From JBBSUQ01 sp964389755 (lineage in GTDB: Bacteria; Bacteroidota; Bacteroidia; Flavobacteriales_D; Crocinitomicaceae), in the NCBI GenBank assembly GCA_964389755.1, contig CAYMEW010000003.1, forward strand, positions 62,001 to 126,000: a stretch of DNA of 64,000 nucleotides, given 5' to 3'. The notes under the pieces are model-generated. The model saw only the letters and a list, made by a program, of their open reading frames with translations, was not told the origin of the DNA and ran no database searches. Of the stretch, positions 42,132 to 50,898 are shown piece by piece (the stretch's first letter is position 1; every line of letters begins with the position of its first letter). The position numbers were made by a program, and so were the translations under genes.

Positions 42132-43304
42132 TCAGAATCTTTCAATGATCCCGGCAGCTCCCTGCCCGGTACCCACGCACATCGTTACGAGTCCGTATTT
42201 TTCATTACGCTTCTTGAGTTCGTTCAGGATTTGAACCGTTAGCTTCGCGCCGGTACAACCGAGCGGGTGACCGAGTGCGATCGCGCCACCATTTACGTTA
42301 ACCAGTTCGGGATTCAGCCCGACTTCGCGGATCACGGCTACCGATTGGGATGCGAATGCTTCGTTTAGTTCGACGAGGCTGATGTCTTTCAGACTCAGTC
42401 CGGCCATTTTCAGCGCTTTCGGAATAGCATCAACCGGTGCAATACCCATGATTCGGGGTTCCACACCAACCACGGCATAAGAAACGAGTCGTGCGATCGG
42501 CTCGATATTGAGTTCTTTGACCATCTTTTCGGACATGACCATTACAAATGCGGCTCCGTCGGAAGTCTGTGAAGAGTTTCCGGCAGTTACCGATCCGTCC
42601 TGTGCGAACACCGGTCTCAGTTTTGAAAGTCCTTCCAGGCTGCTTGGCCGCGGACCTTCATCCGTATCGACCACGTATTTTTCAGATGCGCGCTTTTCAT
42701 GTTCGTCCACGAAGATACGTTCCACTTCCACAGGCACAATCTCATCTTTAAAACGTCCTTCTTTGATCGCGCGGAGTGCTTTTTCCTGGGAGTTCAGCGC
42801 AAAGGCATCCTGTTCTTCCCGTGAAACGTTGTATTGTTTGGCAACTGCTTCTGCCGTCAGTCCCATTCCCCAGTACCAGGTCGGGTGTTCTTTCCCGGTC
42901 CTCGGGTTCGGAACGATGCGCCAGCCTCCCATCGCCATAACAGACATGGATTCCACGCCTCCAGCGATGATGCAGTCAGCCATTCCGGATTCGATCTTGG
43001 CCTGTGCAATGGCAATGGTTTCCAGTCCGGAAGAACAATAGCGGTTTACAGTCATGCCCGGAACTTTGTCCGTGTCAAGTCCCATCAGGGAGATCATACG
43101 TCCGACATTGAGTCCCTGTTCGGCTTCCGGTGTTGCGTTCCCGACGATCACGTCGTCCACGCGTTCGTTATCGAGTTGCGGGAAGTCGGACATCAGTTTA
43201 TGGATCACATCTGACGCCAGGTCGTCGGGCCGGTAGAACCGAAACCCGCCTTTTCCTGCTTTTCCGACAGCCGAGCGATATCCTCCTACAATATATGCTT
43301 TCAT
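42132..43304 (-). CDS. fadA: Acetyl-CoA C-acyltransferase (3-ketoacyl-CoA thiolase)
   Basis: Last step of beta-oxidation: thiolytic release of acetyl-CoA. The 390-residue protein has the three thiolase catalytic regions: the nucleophile in NRYCSSGLETIA, the His in GGAIALGHPLGCTGAK, and the second Cys in VTMCVGTGQGAAGI. It starts 12 nt after the bifunctional FadN-type gene and ends the operon, followed by a terminator. Confidence 0.95.
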   Translation of the reverse strand: MKAYIVGGYRSAVGKAGKGGFRFYRPDDLASDVIHKLMSDFPQLDNERVDDVIVGNATPEAEQGLNVGRMISLMGLDTDKVPGMTVNRYCSSGLETIAIAQAKIESGMADCIIAGGVESMSVMAMGGWRIVPNPRTGKEHPTWYWGMGLTAEAVAKQYNVSREEQDAFALNSQEKALRAIKEGRFKDEIVPVEVERIFVDEHEKRASEKYVVDTDEGPRPSSLEGLSKLRPVFAQDGSVTAGNSSQTSDGAAFVMVMSEKMVKELNIEPIARLVSYAVVGVEPRIMGIAPVDAIPKALKMAGLSLKDISLVELNEAFASQSVAVIREVGLNPELVNVNGGAIALGHPLGCTGAKLTVQILNELKKRNEKYGLVTMCVGTGQGAAGIIERF

Positions 43305-43316
43305 GATTTTCAGTTT

Positions 43317-45722
43317 TTAGTTTCTTAAAATTTTACCGTTCTTAGCAAGGCTTTCGAGTCGTTCGAGCGTTTTGCGTTCTTTGCAAAGGTCTACAAAGGT
43401 TTTGCGCTCCAGGTCGAGCAGGTATTGTTCGGATACCTCAGTCAGTTCCGAAAGGTCACCTCCGCAGAGTACAAACCCGAGTTTTTCGGAGATCAGTTTG
43501 TCGTGTTCCGAAATGTAATGCCCGGAGAGCATCGAGTTCGCCCCGACGTACACGATACCGAGTCCTTCGCTGCCAACAACCGTTACGTTCTTTTCGCGCT
43601 TCGGTGCGACATATCCGGCATCAGCCATCGCAAGTGCCGCTTCTTTAGCGCGCGTAAGTTGGTAGTCGCGACTCACGATCACTTCGTCCAGTCCCTCGCG
43701 CAGGTAACCGAGGTCGAACGCTTCGTAAGCGGAAGTAGACACTTTGGCCTGCCCGATGGTCAGGAAACGTTCGCGCAGTCGGTTGATACGAATATCACCT
43801 TCTTTCAGTTCTTCCGACAGTCGTTTGGCAAATTCCTTGGAACCACCACCGCCGGGGATCAGACCCACTCCGAATTCAACGAGTCCCATGTACAGTTCTG
43901 CGTGTGCGATCACCTTATCCGCGTGCATGGAGAGTTCGCACCCTCCGCCGAGCGTCATATTGTGCGGTGCTGCAATAACCGGGATATTTGAATAGCGGAT
44001 GCGCATCATTGTATCCTGGAAAGCTTTTACGGCAAAATTGAGTTCGTCATAGTCCTGTTCTGCGGCCATCATAAAGATCATCCCGACGTTGGCACCGGCG
44101 CTGAAATTTTGTCCGGTATTCGAAACGACGAGTCCGCGGTATTCTTTTTCCGCCAGGTCCATGGCTTTGTTCAGTCCTTCGATCACGCCGCCGCCAATGG
44201 TGTTCATTTTGGTATGGAACTCAATGTTTAGGATTCCGTCACCGAGATTTACGATGGTCGTGTCGGAATTGCCCCACACCTTGTTTTCTTCGCGAAGCGC
44301 ATCGAGAATGATGAGGTCTTCGGTTCCCGGAATGATCTCGTAGGACTTGCTTTGCTGGCTATAGTAATATTTATTTCCTTTTTCAACTTTATAGAACGCG
44401 TTTTTCCCGGAATCTTTCATTTCCGTTACCCAGGAAGCGATCTCTTTACCGGCGTCCTTCGCCAGCTTGATTCCCTGATCGAGCCCGATGATATCCCATG
44501 TCTCGAAAGGTCCGAGTTCCCAACCGAAACCGGCACGGAGCGCATCGTCTATTTTGTAGAGATCGTCCGAGATCTCCGGGATGCGATTGCTAACGTAAGC
44601 AAAGAGCCCGCCGAATAGTTTGCGGTAAAATTCACCGGCCTTATCCTGTCCCTGGAAGAGCATTTTGGTACGCTGCTTCAGGTCGTCGATGGGTTTGGCC
44701 ATGTCTAGTGTCGGGAACTTCACTTTTTGCGAAGGACGGTATTCGAGTGTATTCAGGTCCAGAACAAGGATTTCGCTGGAACCGTCGTCTTTCTTCACTT
44801 TTTTATAGAATCCCTGTCCGCTTTTGGAACCGAGCCATTTGTTCTCTACCATTTTCGAAACGAAATCGGGTAGTACGAATAAATCGTGTTCTTCGTCTTT
44901 CGGACAGTTTTCGCGCAGACCGTTGGCAACGTGCACCAGTGTGTCGAGTCCGACCACGTCAGCCGTACGGAAAGTGGCTGATTTTGGACGACCAAGTACA
45001 GGTCCGGTGAGTTTGTCAACTTCCTCCACGGTGAGGTCCATTTCCTGCACGGTGTGCATGAGTGCCATCATGGCAAAAACGCCGACGCGGTTGGCAATAA
45101 AAGCGGGAGTGTCTTTACAGAGAACCGTTTTCTTCCCGAGCACGCGTTCGCCATAATGCATCAGGAAATCGACAATGGACGGATCCGTTTCCGGTGTGGG
45201 GATGATCTCAAGAAGCTGGAGGTAACGGGGCGGATTGAAAAAGTGCGTTCCGCAAAAATGCTTTTTAAAATCGTCCGAACGTCCGTCGAGCATCAGGTGA
45301 ATCGGGATCCCGGAAGTATTGGATGTGATGAGCGTTCCGGGTTTGCGGTGTTTTTCAACATTTTCAAATACCTGCTTTTTAATGTCGAGCCGTTCGATCA
45401 CCACTTCGATCGTCCAGTCACAGTCTGCAATCAGGTGCATGTCATCATCAAAGTTCCCGGTCTGAATGCGCGAGGCAAAAGATTTCCGGTAGATCGGCGA
45501 AGGATTTGATTTAAGCGCAAATTGCAGGGATTCGTTCACGATGCGGTTCCGTACTGCTTTGGATTCGAGCGTTAGTCCTTTCCGGCTTTCGGTTTCATTG
45601 AGTTCGCGCGGCACGATGTCCAAAAGGATCACTTCGCAACCGACGTTGGCAAAATGGCACGCGATCCGTGAACCCATGACGCCCGAACCGAGTACAGCAA
45701 CTTTTCTGATGTGTCTGTTCAT
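43317..45722 (-). CDS. Bifunctional 3-hydroxyacyl-CoA dehydrogenase/enoyl-CoA hydratase (FadN type)
   Basis: Catalyses hydration and NAD-dependent oxidation in beta-oxidation. In its 801 residues the dehydrogenase comes first (Rossmann motif KVAVLGSGVMGSRIACHFA at the N-terminus, then FFNPPRYLQLLEIIP and DTPAFIANRVG). The crotonase-fold hydratase follows at about 480-700 (NTGQNFSAGANVGMI, GGGCELSMHAD, GVGLIPGGGG). This order is the Bacillus FadN arrangement, opposite to E. coli FadB. It lies 13 nt after the MarR gene and 12 nt before the thiolase. Confidence 0.94.
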   Translation of the reverse strand: MNRHIRKVAVLGSGVMGSRIACHFANVGCEVILLDIVPRELNETESRKGLTLESKAVRNRIVNESLQFALKSNPSPIYRKSFASRIQTGNFDDDMHLIADCDWTIEVVIERLDIKKQVFENVEKHRKPGTLITSNTSGIPIHLMLDGRSDDFKKHFCGTHFFNPPRYLQLLEIIPTPETDPSIVDFLMHYGERVLGKKTVLCKDTPAFIANRVGVFAMMALMHTVQEMDLTVEEVDKLTGPVLGRPKSATFRTADVVGLDTLVHVANGLRENCPKDEEHDLFVLPDFVSKMVENKWLGSKSGQGFYKKVKKDDGSSEILVLDLNTLEYRPSQKVKFPTLDMAKPIDDLKQRTKMLFQGQDKAGEFYRKLFGGLFAYVSNRIPEISDDLYKIDDALRAGFGWELGPFETWDIIGLDQGIKLAKDAGKEIASWVTEMKDSGKNAFYKVEKGNKYYYSQQSKSYEIIPGTEDLIILDALREENKVWGNSDTTIVNLGDGILNIEFHTKMNTIGGGVIEGLNKAMDLAEKEYRGLVVSNTGQNFSAGANVGMIFMMAAEQDYDELNFAVKAFQDTMMRIRYSNIPVIAAPHNMTLGGGCELSMHADKVIAHAELYMGLVEFGVGLIPGGGGSKEFAKRLSEELKEGDIRINRLRERFLTIGQAKVSTSAYEAFDLGYLREGLDEVIVSRDYQLTRAKEAALAMADAGYVAPKREKNVTVVGSEGLGIVYVGANSMLSGHYISEHDKLISEKLGFVLCGGDLSELTEVSEQYLLDLERKTFVDLCKERKTLERLESLAKNGKILRN

Positions 45723-45735
45723 AATCTTGTTTATT

Positions 45736-46188
45736 TTAAAAGTAACGTATCATGTTCCTTAATTCCTCTTCCACAACGAGGTCTATCTTATCCATAACCT
45801 CAAAGTAGACTTTTAGTTTACCTTTTGGTATTTTTTCTGCGAGTTTTTCATTAAAAGCAAGCACGAGCGCTTTGGCACGTTTACGCATTTCAACGCCTTC
45901 TTCGGTGAGAAAGATCAATACTTTGCGTTTGTCGAGCTTATCTTCCTGCCGGCGGATAAGGTTTCGGTCTTCCATCATTTTCAGGGTACGCGAAAGACTG
46001 GTCGGTTCCATGCCCATGCGCGGACCCAGCTGTGTGCTTGGAGTTCCTTCGCGGTCAACGATCAGCAGGATGAATCCTATGGAAATCGTCAGGTCGTGTT
46101 CTGCCGCCCGCTGATTGTACATACGGGAGATCTTGTGCCAGGTATGGCGAATCGAATAATCGATCAGTGTTTCGGGTTTGTTTTCCAT
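45736..46188 (-). CDS. MarR family transcriptional regulator
   Basis: 150 residues with the winged-helix MarR core: RMYNQRAAEHDLTISIGFILLIV, then STQLGPRMGMEPTSLSRTLKMMEDRNLIRRQED (recognition helix), then the wing KRKVLIFLTEEG and a C-terminal dimerisation helix. It is the first gene of the fad operon, so it probably represses the operon and responds to an acyl-CoA or fatty acid. A weak -7-like AATATTTG lies near 46205 on the minus strand; candidate operator palindromes lie further up and at the acyl-CoA dehydrogenase promoter. Confidence 0.92.
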   Translation of the reverse strand: MENKPETLIDYSIRHTWHKISRMYNQRAAEHDLTISIGFILLIVDREGTPSTQLGPRMGMEPTSLSRTLKMMEDRNLIRRQEDKLDKRKVLIFLTEEGVEMRKRAKALVLAFNEKLAEKIPKGKLKVYFEVMDKIDLVVEEELRNMIRYF

Positions 46189-46358
46189 CTCGATGTTCTA
46201 AAATTACAAATATTTTATTAGGCGTGCACAATAAATTTGAAAAAGAAATTCATTTTTCCGGGACCTGTGCTGCCCGCCCTTGTGATTCATTTTATGCGTG
46301 TGGCTAATATATCGATAATTGCCAGTTTACGCCCGGATTTAACTGAATTTAAATAATC

Positions 46359-46377
46359 TATGCATTGGAAATGCATA
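46359..46377. promoter_or_regulatory. Candidate operator palindrome TATGCATT-GGA-AATGCATA
   Basis: Perfect 8-bp inverted half-sites with a 3-nt spacer, 19 bp in all, the usual size for a MarR-family operator. It lies about 170 bp upstream of the MarR start and 27 bp after the menC stop. It has no GC-rich stem or T-run, so it is not a terminator. Confidence 0.45.
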
Positions 46378-46404
46378 ATTCCTGCAGAGTATATGTCCGA
46401 TAAG

Positions 46405-47430
46405 TCAGGCGATGTTGCGAAACAGGTGACCGTTCTTTACTACCAGGTCGCTTTCAATGTTGTTGGTGTACAACGAACCGGTTCCGAGTCCCTGTGGAAG
46501 GGAAAGCGGGTATTCGGCTGCAAATTGTGCAACCGCATTCAGCCCGATATTCGATTCAAGTGCTGAGGTCATCCACCAGTCTATGTCGCGGGCACGTGCA
46601 TACCTGATCCATTCGTTGCATCCTTTTATGCCGCCGTGCAGGCTTGGTTTGAGAATGATGAACGGAGGTTTCAGGAAGTCGAGGAGTGCTTCTTTGTCAA
46701 AACGGTCGTGAATTCCGATGAGTTCTTCATCCAGGGCAATGGGCAGGGGAGAGCGTTCGATGATCTTTTTCATCCATTCATCCTGCTTCGGTGCAATGGG
46801 CTGTTCAATGGAGTGAATATCCAGGGAGGCCAGTTGTTCGAGCCGCCCGAGGCAGTTTTTCGGATTGAACGCGCCGTTGGCATCCACGCGGATAGTGATC
46901 TCTCCTGCGGGATAAGTTTGCCTCAGTTCGCGCAAAATGCTGAATTCCCGGTCGAAGTCTATCGCTCCCACTTTCATTTTGATACAGGTGAACCCGGCTT
47001 CGAGTTTTTCGGCAATCTGTTTTTGCAGGTAGGATTCATCGCCCATCCATACAAGCCCGTTGATCGGGATCTGTTGTTCTCCGCGGGAAAAGGCATTGTC
47101 AAAGATGAGTCTTTTTCCCCCGTTCCTGAGATCGAGCAGGGCCGTTTCCAATCCGAAAAGTATGGATGGGAAGGTGCGCAGTTTTTCCGGGTTACGCAGG
47201 TAATGATCGATGTTGGTACACACTTCGCGTACCTTTTCCTCGTAGTGTTGTGCGCCCGTGAAATCGGGAGAAAGTCCCGGGATGATACTGCATTCGCCGG
47301 TGCCGGTAACGGATGCATCTTCTGTTTCCTGCAGGTAGATGAACCAGGCCATTTTCTGCGTCAATACGCCACGGCTCGTACCTCCGGGAACTTTAAACTG
47401 GAATATTTTTTTTTCGTATCGTGCAAACAT
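46405..47430 (-). CDS. menC: o-Succinylbenzoate synthase (enolase superfamily)
   Basis: Dehydrates SHCHC to o-succinylbenzoate in menaquinone synthesis. The 341-residue protein has the enolase-superfamily residues: the catalytic Lys pair in CIKMKVG, metal ligands in RVDANGAF, HSIEQP and ALDEEL, and the second catalytic Lys in IILKPSLHGG, followed by SALESNIGLNAVAQ as in MenC. An alternative is a dipeptide epimerase of the same superfamily, but the last motif favours MenC. No other men gene lies next to it. Confidence 0.9.
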   Translation of the reverse strand: MFARYEKKIFQFKVPGGTSRGVLTQKMAWFIYLQETEDASVTGTGECSIIPGLSPDFTGAQHYEEKVREVCTNIDHYLRNPEKLRTFPSILFGLETALLDLRNGGKRLIFDNAFSRGEQQIPINGLVWMGDESYLQKQIAEKLEAGFTCIKMKVGAIDFDREFSILRELRQTYPAGEITIRVDANGAFNPKNCLGRLEQLASLDIHSIEQPIAPKQDEWMKKIIERSPLPIALDEELIGIHDRFDKEALLDFLKPPFIILKPSLHGGIKGCNEWIRYARARDIDWWMTSALESNIGLNAVAQFAAEYPLSLPQGLGTGSLYTNNIESDLVVKNGHLFRNIA

Positions 47431-47505
47431 GACCGGTTGTTGAAAAAACAGGAATTTAAAGATGCGAAAAATTGTTCACCCCACGCACGGGTGCCTCTTC
47501 TTTTT

Positions 47506-49617
47506 TCAGTTCACGCGTTTGAGTGCAATGCGCTTCCGTGCAACATCCACTTCGAGTACTTCCACTTCCACGTGTTCGTGCAGCGCGATGAAACGCGCCG
47601 GATCGTCCACGAAGACGTCCGCAAGCTGGCTTTTGTGTATCAGTCCGTTTTCTTTGATCCCGATATTGACGAAAGCCCCGAAAGCCGTTACATTGGTCAC
47701 GATACCCGTTACTTTCATCCCGGGAATGAGGTCGGTAATTGTTTTGAGCCGGTGATCAAATTCGAGTACTTCTGCTTTTTTGCGCGGATCGCGGCCCGGT
47801 TTTCGGAGTTCGCGAATAAGGTCTTTAAAGGTATACGGATCAATTTCAGGGAAATCACCTGCTTTGAGTTGAGCAATCGTTGCTTCGTCGCCGATGAGTT
47901 CTTTTGTCGTTTTCCCGATTTTTCGTGCCATCTTATCCACTGCTGCGTAACTTTCAGGGTGTACTGCCGAGTTGTCCAGTGGATTTTCACTGTTTCGTAC
48001 GCGCAGAAATCCGGCAGCCTGCTCAAATGCTTTGTCACCGAGGCGTTTGACTTTTTTAAGTTCCGCCCGGTTTTTAAATCCGCCGTTTTCGGTTCGGAAA
48101 GCAACGATGTTTTCGGCCAGTGCCGGTCCGAGCCCGGAAACATATCCGAGCAGGTAGGGCGAAGCCGTGTTCAGGTCCACGCCCACGGAATTTACGCTGG
48201 ATACGATCACATCTTCAAGTGCTGATTTCAGGCGTGCCTGGTCCACGTCGTGCTGGTATTGTCCGACGCCGATCGATTTGGGGTCGATCTTTACAAGTTC
48301 CGAAAGTGGATCCATGAGCCTTCGTCCGATCGAGACGCTGCCACGTACGGTGACATCGTGATCGGGAAATTCCTTGCGGGCTACCGAACTTGCCGAATAG
48401 ACCGAAGCACCGTCTTCCCGTACCACGAATACCTCTACGTCCCGGTTAAAACGGATGTGACGAACGAGGTTTTCTGTCTCGCGTCCGGCCGTTCCGTCAC
48501 CGATCGCAATGGCTTCGATCTTATAAGCTTCGACGAGCTGCGATATCTTCGCTTGCGCCGCGCTCCGTTCATTTTGTGGCGGATGCGGATAAATGGTCGT
48601 GTTGGTGAGCAGGTCTCCGTTCTCATCGAGGCAAACCACTTTACATCCGGTGCGAAAACCGGGGTCCACGGCAAGTATCCGTTTGCTTCCGAGAGGTGGA
48701 GCAAGCAGCAACTGGCGAAGGTTTACCGAAAATATATTGATCGCTTCTTCGTCTGCTTTTTCGCGGACTTCGTTCATCACTTCATTTTCGAGCGACGGTG
48801 CGAGCAGGCGTTTGTAACTTTCGCGACATGCTTCGGAAACCAGTTTTGAGCAGGCGTCGTTTCCTTTCACGAAAAAGCGTTCGATCTGTTCGAGTGCATC
48901 CTCTTCCGTCGGCAGGGCATGAACATTGAGAATTCCTTCGCGCGCTGCGCGGCTGATGGCCAGGAAGCGGTGTGATGAACTCCGGTGCAGGGGCTCTTCA
49001 AATTCGAAGTAATTGGCATATTTCTGACCTTCTTCGGCTTTCCCTTTGACGAGTTTCGAACGCAGAACAGCTTTTTTCCGGAATATGTTCCGCAACCTTC
49101 CGCGCAGGGAGCTGTTTTCATTGATCCATTCCGCGATGATGTCCTTTGCGCCCTGGATGGCGGCTTCTTCATTTTCAATGTCGTTCTTAACAAAACGTTC
49201 GGCTATCTGGAAGGGATCTCCGCCGCGTTGCGACATGATCATTTTGGCGAGCGGTTCGAGTCCGGCTTTTTTGGCTTTTTCACCGCGTGTCTGTCGTTTT
49301 TGACGGAAAGGCAGGTAGAGGTCTTCGAGCGTTGCGGAATCGAAGGTATGCAGGATGCTTTCACGAAGATCGTCGGTCAGTTTTCCCTGTTCTTCGATCG
49401 CCTGGAGAATAGTCTGACGACGTTGTTCCAGTTCGCGGTACTTTTTGGCCGTGTCCCGGATCGCGGTAATCTGTACTTCGTCCATACCACCGGTCCGTTC
49501 TTTGCGATAACGTGCAATGAAAGGTACTGTCGCTCCCTCGTCGAGCAATTTGAGTACAGCTTCGGCGGGGCGTTCGGAAATGGAAAGTTGCTGTTTTATG
49601 AAGGCCAGAATGTTCAT
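47506..49617 (-). CDS. tex: Tex-type RNA-binding transcription accessory protein
   Basis: A 703-residue nucleic-acid-binding protein linked to transcription and stress survival. The usual order is seen: N-terminal helical Tex domain with GATVPFIARYRKERTGGMDEVQI; YqgF/RNase H-like fold (LAVDPGFRTGCKVV, about 325-450); helix-hairpin-helix repeats (LNTASPYLLGYVSGLGPALAENIV, about 485-560); and a C-terminal S1 RNA-binding domain (GMKVTGIVTNVTAFGAFVNIGIKENGLIHKSQL, about 630-700). It is transcribed alone and diverges from the RlpA-like gene 79 bp away. Confidence 0.96.
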   Translation of the reverse strand: MNILAFIKQQLSISERPAEAVLKLLDEGATVPFIARYRKERTGGMDEVQITAIRDTAKKYRELEQRRQTILQAIEEQGKLTDDLRESILHTFDSATLEDLYLPFRQKRQTRGEKAKKAGLEPLAKMIMSQRGGDPFQIAERFVKNDIENEEAAIQGAKDIIAEWINENSSLRGRLRNIFRKKAVLRSKLVKGKAEEGQKYANYFEFEEPLHRSSSHRFLAISRAAREGILNVHALPTEEDALEQIERFFVKGNDACSKLVSEACRESYKRLLAPSLENEVMNEVREKADEEAINIFSVNLRQLLLAPPLGSKRILAVDPGFRTGCKVVCLDENGDLLTNTTIYPHPPQNERSAAQAKISQLVEAYKIEAIAIGDGTAGRETENLVRHIRFNRDVEVFVVREDGASVYSASSVARKEFPDHDVTVRGSVSIGRRLMDPLSELVKIDPKSIGVGQYQHDVDQARLKSALEDVIVSSVNSVGVDLNTASPYLLGYVSGLGPALAENIVAFRTENGGFKNRAELKKVKRLGDKAFEQAAGFLRVRNSENPLDNSAVHPESYAAVDKMARKIGKTTKELIGDEATIAQLKAGDFPEIDPYTFKDLIRELRKPGRDPRKKAEVLEFDHRLKTITDLIPGMKVTGIVTNVTAFGAFVNIGIKENGLIHKSQLADVFVDDPARFIALHEHVEVEVLEVDVARKRIALKRVN

Positions 49618-49696
49618 GCGTTTTGTTAAGTGTTTGCTATTTTTTTTGAACTGTCACAAAAATGCAATAAATTTTCCGCTCAAAGCCTGTTGCAAG

Positions 49697-50044
49697 ATGC
49701 GTAAATTACTTTTCTTTTCCCTGTTTTTGCTGGCGTCGTTTGTCGTCGCTGATAAAAGCGTACAGACCGGTAAAGCGAGCTATTATGCCGACCGTTTCGA
49801 AGGAAGGAAAACAGCTTCGGGGGAAGTTTTTTCACAGGATGAACTGACGGCTGCGCACAAAACGCTGGCTTTCGGAACGCTGGTTCGTGTAACAAATCTG
49901 ACAAATGATTCGACGGTGGTTGTAAAGATCAACGACCGCATGGGGGCGCGCTCCCCGCATTTGATCGACCTGACGAAACGGGCTGCACGACAACTCGACT
50001 TTCTGAAAAAGGGTGTGGCGCGTGTGAAAGTGGAAGAACTCTAA
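49697..50044 (+). CDS. RlpA-like double-psi beta-barrel protein
   Basis: 115 residues, nearly all a double-psi beta-barrel: GKASYYADRFEGRKTASGE, AAHKTLAFGTLVRVTN and VKINDRMG (H54, D80). Related RlpA proteins are septal lytic transglycosylases acting on peptide-free peptidoglycan, but they carry a lipobox and a SPOR domain, both missing here. The start at 49697 gives a Sec signal peptide (MRKLLFFSLFLLASFVVA); the longer upstream frame runs into tex and lacks one. It is probably a periplasmic wall enzyme. Confidence 0.85.
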   Translation: MRKLLFFSLFLLASFVVADKSVQTGKASYYADRFEGRKTASGEVFSQDELTAAHKTLAFGTLVRVTNLTNDSTVVVKINDRMGARSPHLIDLTKRAARQLDFLKKGVARVKVEEL

Positions 50045-50095
50045 GGTCACCCGCGAAAATTCCATTATTTTAGCCTTCTCAAAAAACTACTTGAT

Positions 50096-50893
50096 ATGAA
50101 AGAGCAATTGAACGCGCGCCTGCAGCGCGGCTATAATTTTGAATTCAGCAAATACATTTCCGACGGGTTTCGATTTACGAATGAGAACATTGGTTTACAG
50201 ATCGCATTCGGCCTGCTCGCCTTTTTGACTCTGGTAGCGGCCGGTTTGGTACCTGTACTCGGCTCACTTGCAGTTAACCTCTTCGTGTCCGATTGCCTTT
50301 TGATCGGTTTTGCCCTGGGTGTGACGCATTACCTGCGAACCGGCATGGGTGATTTCGGAAGCTACTGGACGGGGTTTCGCTTTGCAGGACAGATCATTTT
50401 GTTCCGTTTGTTACTGATTCTTCCGGGATTACTGGTTGTTGGACTCTTATTCCTCACACCTGCGCAGGGACTTATTCGCGAATACATAGACTCGGTACAA
50501 ACGCAGCAAACGCCTGACCAGGATACGATGGTATTCTTCTTTATGCAGGCCATTTTTTGGATATTCCTGGCTTCACTGGTATTCGGCTTTTTGCTCACAC
50601 CGATGGTATTTGTTCCGTTCTTCATTGTATTCTACAAACTGAATGCCTGGGATGCGATCGTGTACAGTTACCGCTTCGTGACGCGCAAATGGCTTGCAAC
50701 CTTCGGCCTTGTTATTCTTGCCGGCCTGATCGGTGTTGCCGGTTTTATCATGCTTGTCATTGGCGCCCTCTATACGTTTCCGGCCATGCGTAATATCTTG
50801 TTCGCCTGTTTTATGGGGCTGACTGGCTTTGATCCGCGACTGGATAATAAAGAGATCCCGGATAACTCGGACCTGTTAGACACCGCCCTGTAA
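50096..50893 (+). CDS. Multi-spanning membrane protein of unknown function
   Basis: 265 residues with about six hydrophobic helices (near 35-60, 65-85, 95-125, 145-170, 175-195 and 200-235). An amphipathic start (YNFEFSKYISDGFRFTNENIG) and a hydrophilic C-terminal tail (RLDNKEIPDNSDLLDT) flank them. The layout resembles glycerophosphoryl-diester or DUF975-like integral membrane proteins of Gram-positive and Bacteroidota genomes, but I cannot assign a family. It starts 51 nt after the RlpA-like gene and ends 5 nt before the CoA-transferase gene, so these are likely one operon. Confidence 0.72.
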   Translation: MKEQLNARLQRGYNFEFSKYISDGFRFTNENIGLQIAFGLLAFLTLVAAGLVPVLGSLAVNLFVSDCLLIGFALGVTHYLRTGMGDFGSYWTGFRFAGQIILFRLLLILPGLLVVGLLFLTPAQGLIREYIDSVQTQQTPDQDTMVFFFMQAIFWIFLASLVFGFLLTPMVFVPFFIVFYKLNAWDAIVYSYRFVTRKWLATFGLVILAGLIGVAGFIMLVIGALYTFPAMRNILFACFMGLTGFDPRLDNKEIPDNSDLLDTAL

Positions 50894-50898
50894 CGATT

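Noticed and set aside
46359..46377. Palindrome after menC as a terminator
   Set aside because: The stem is AT-rich and is not followed by a T-run, so an operator is more likely than a terminator.
46636..48225. Long open frame (529 codons) on the plus strand
   Set aside because: It is antisense to menC and tex, which both have clear motifs, and it crosses their intergenic gap.
49517..49696. N-terminal extension of the RlpA-like gene
   Set aside because: It overlaps tex and hides the signal peptide that starts at 49697.
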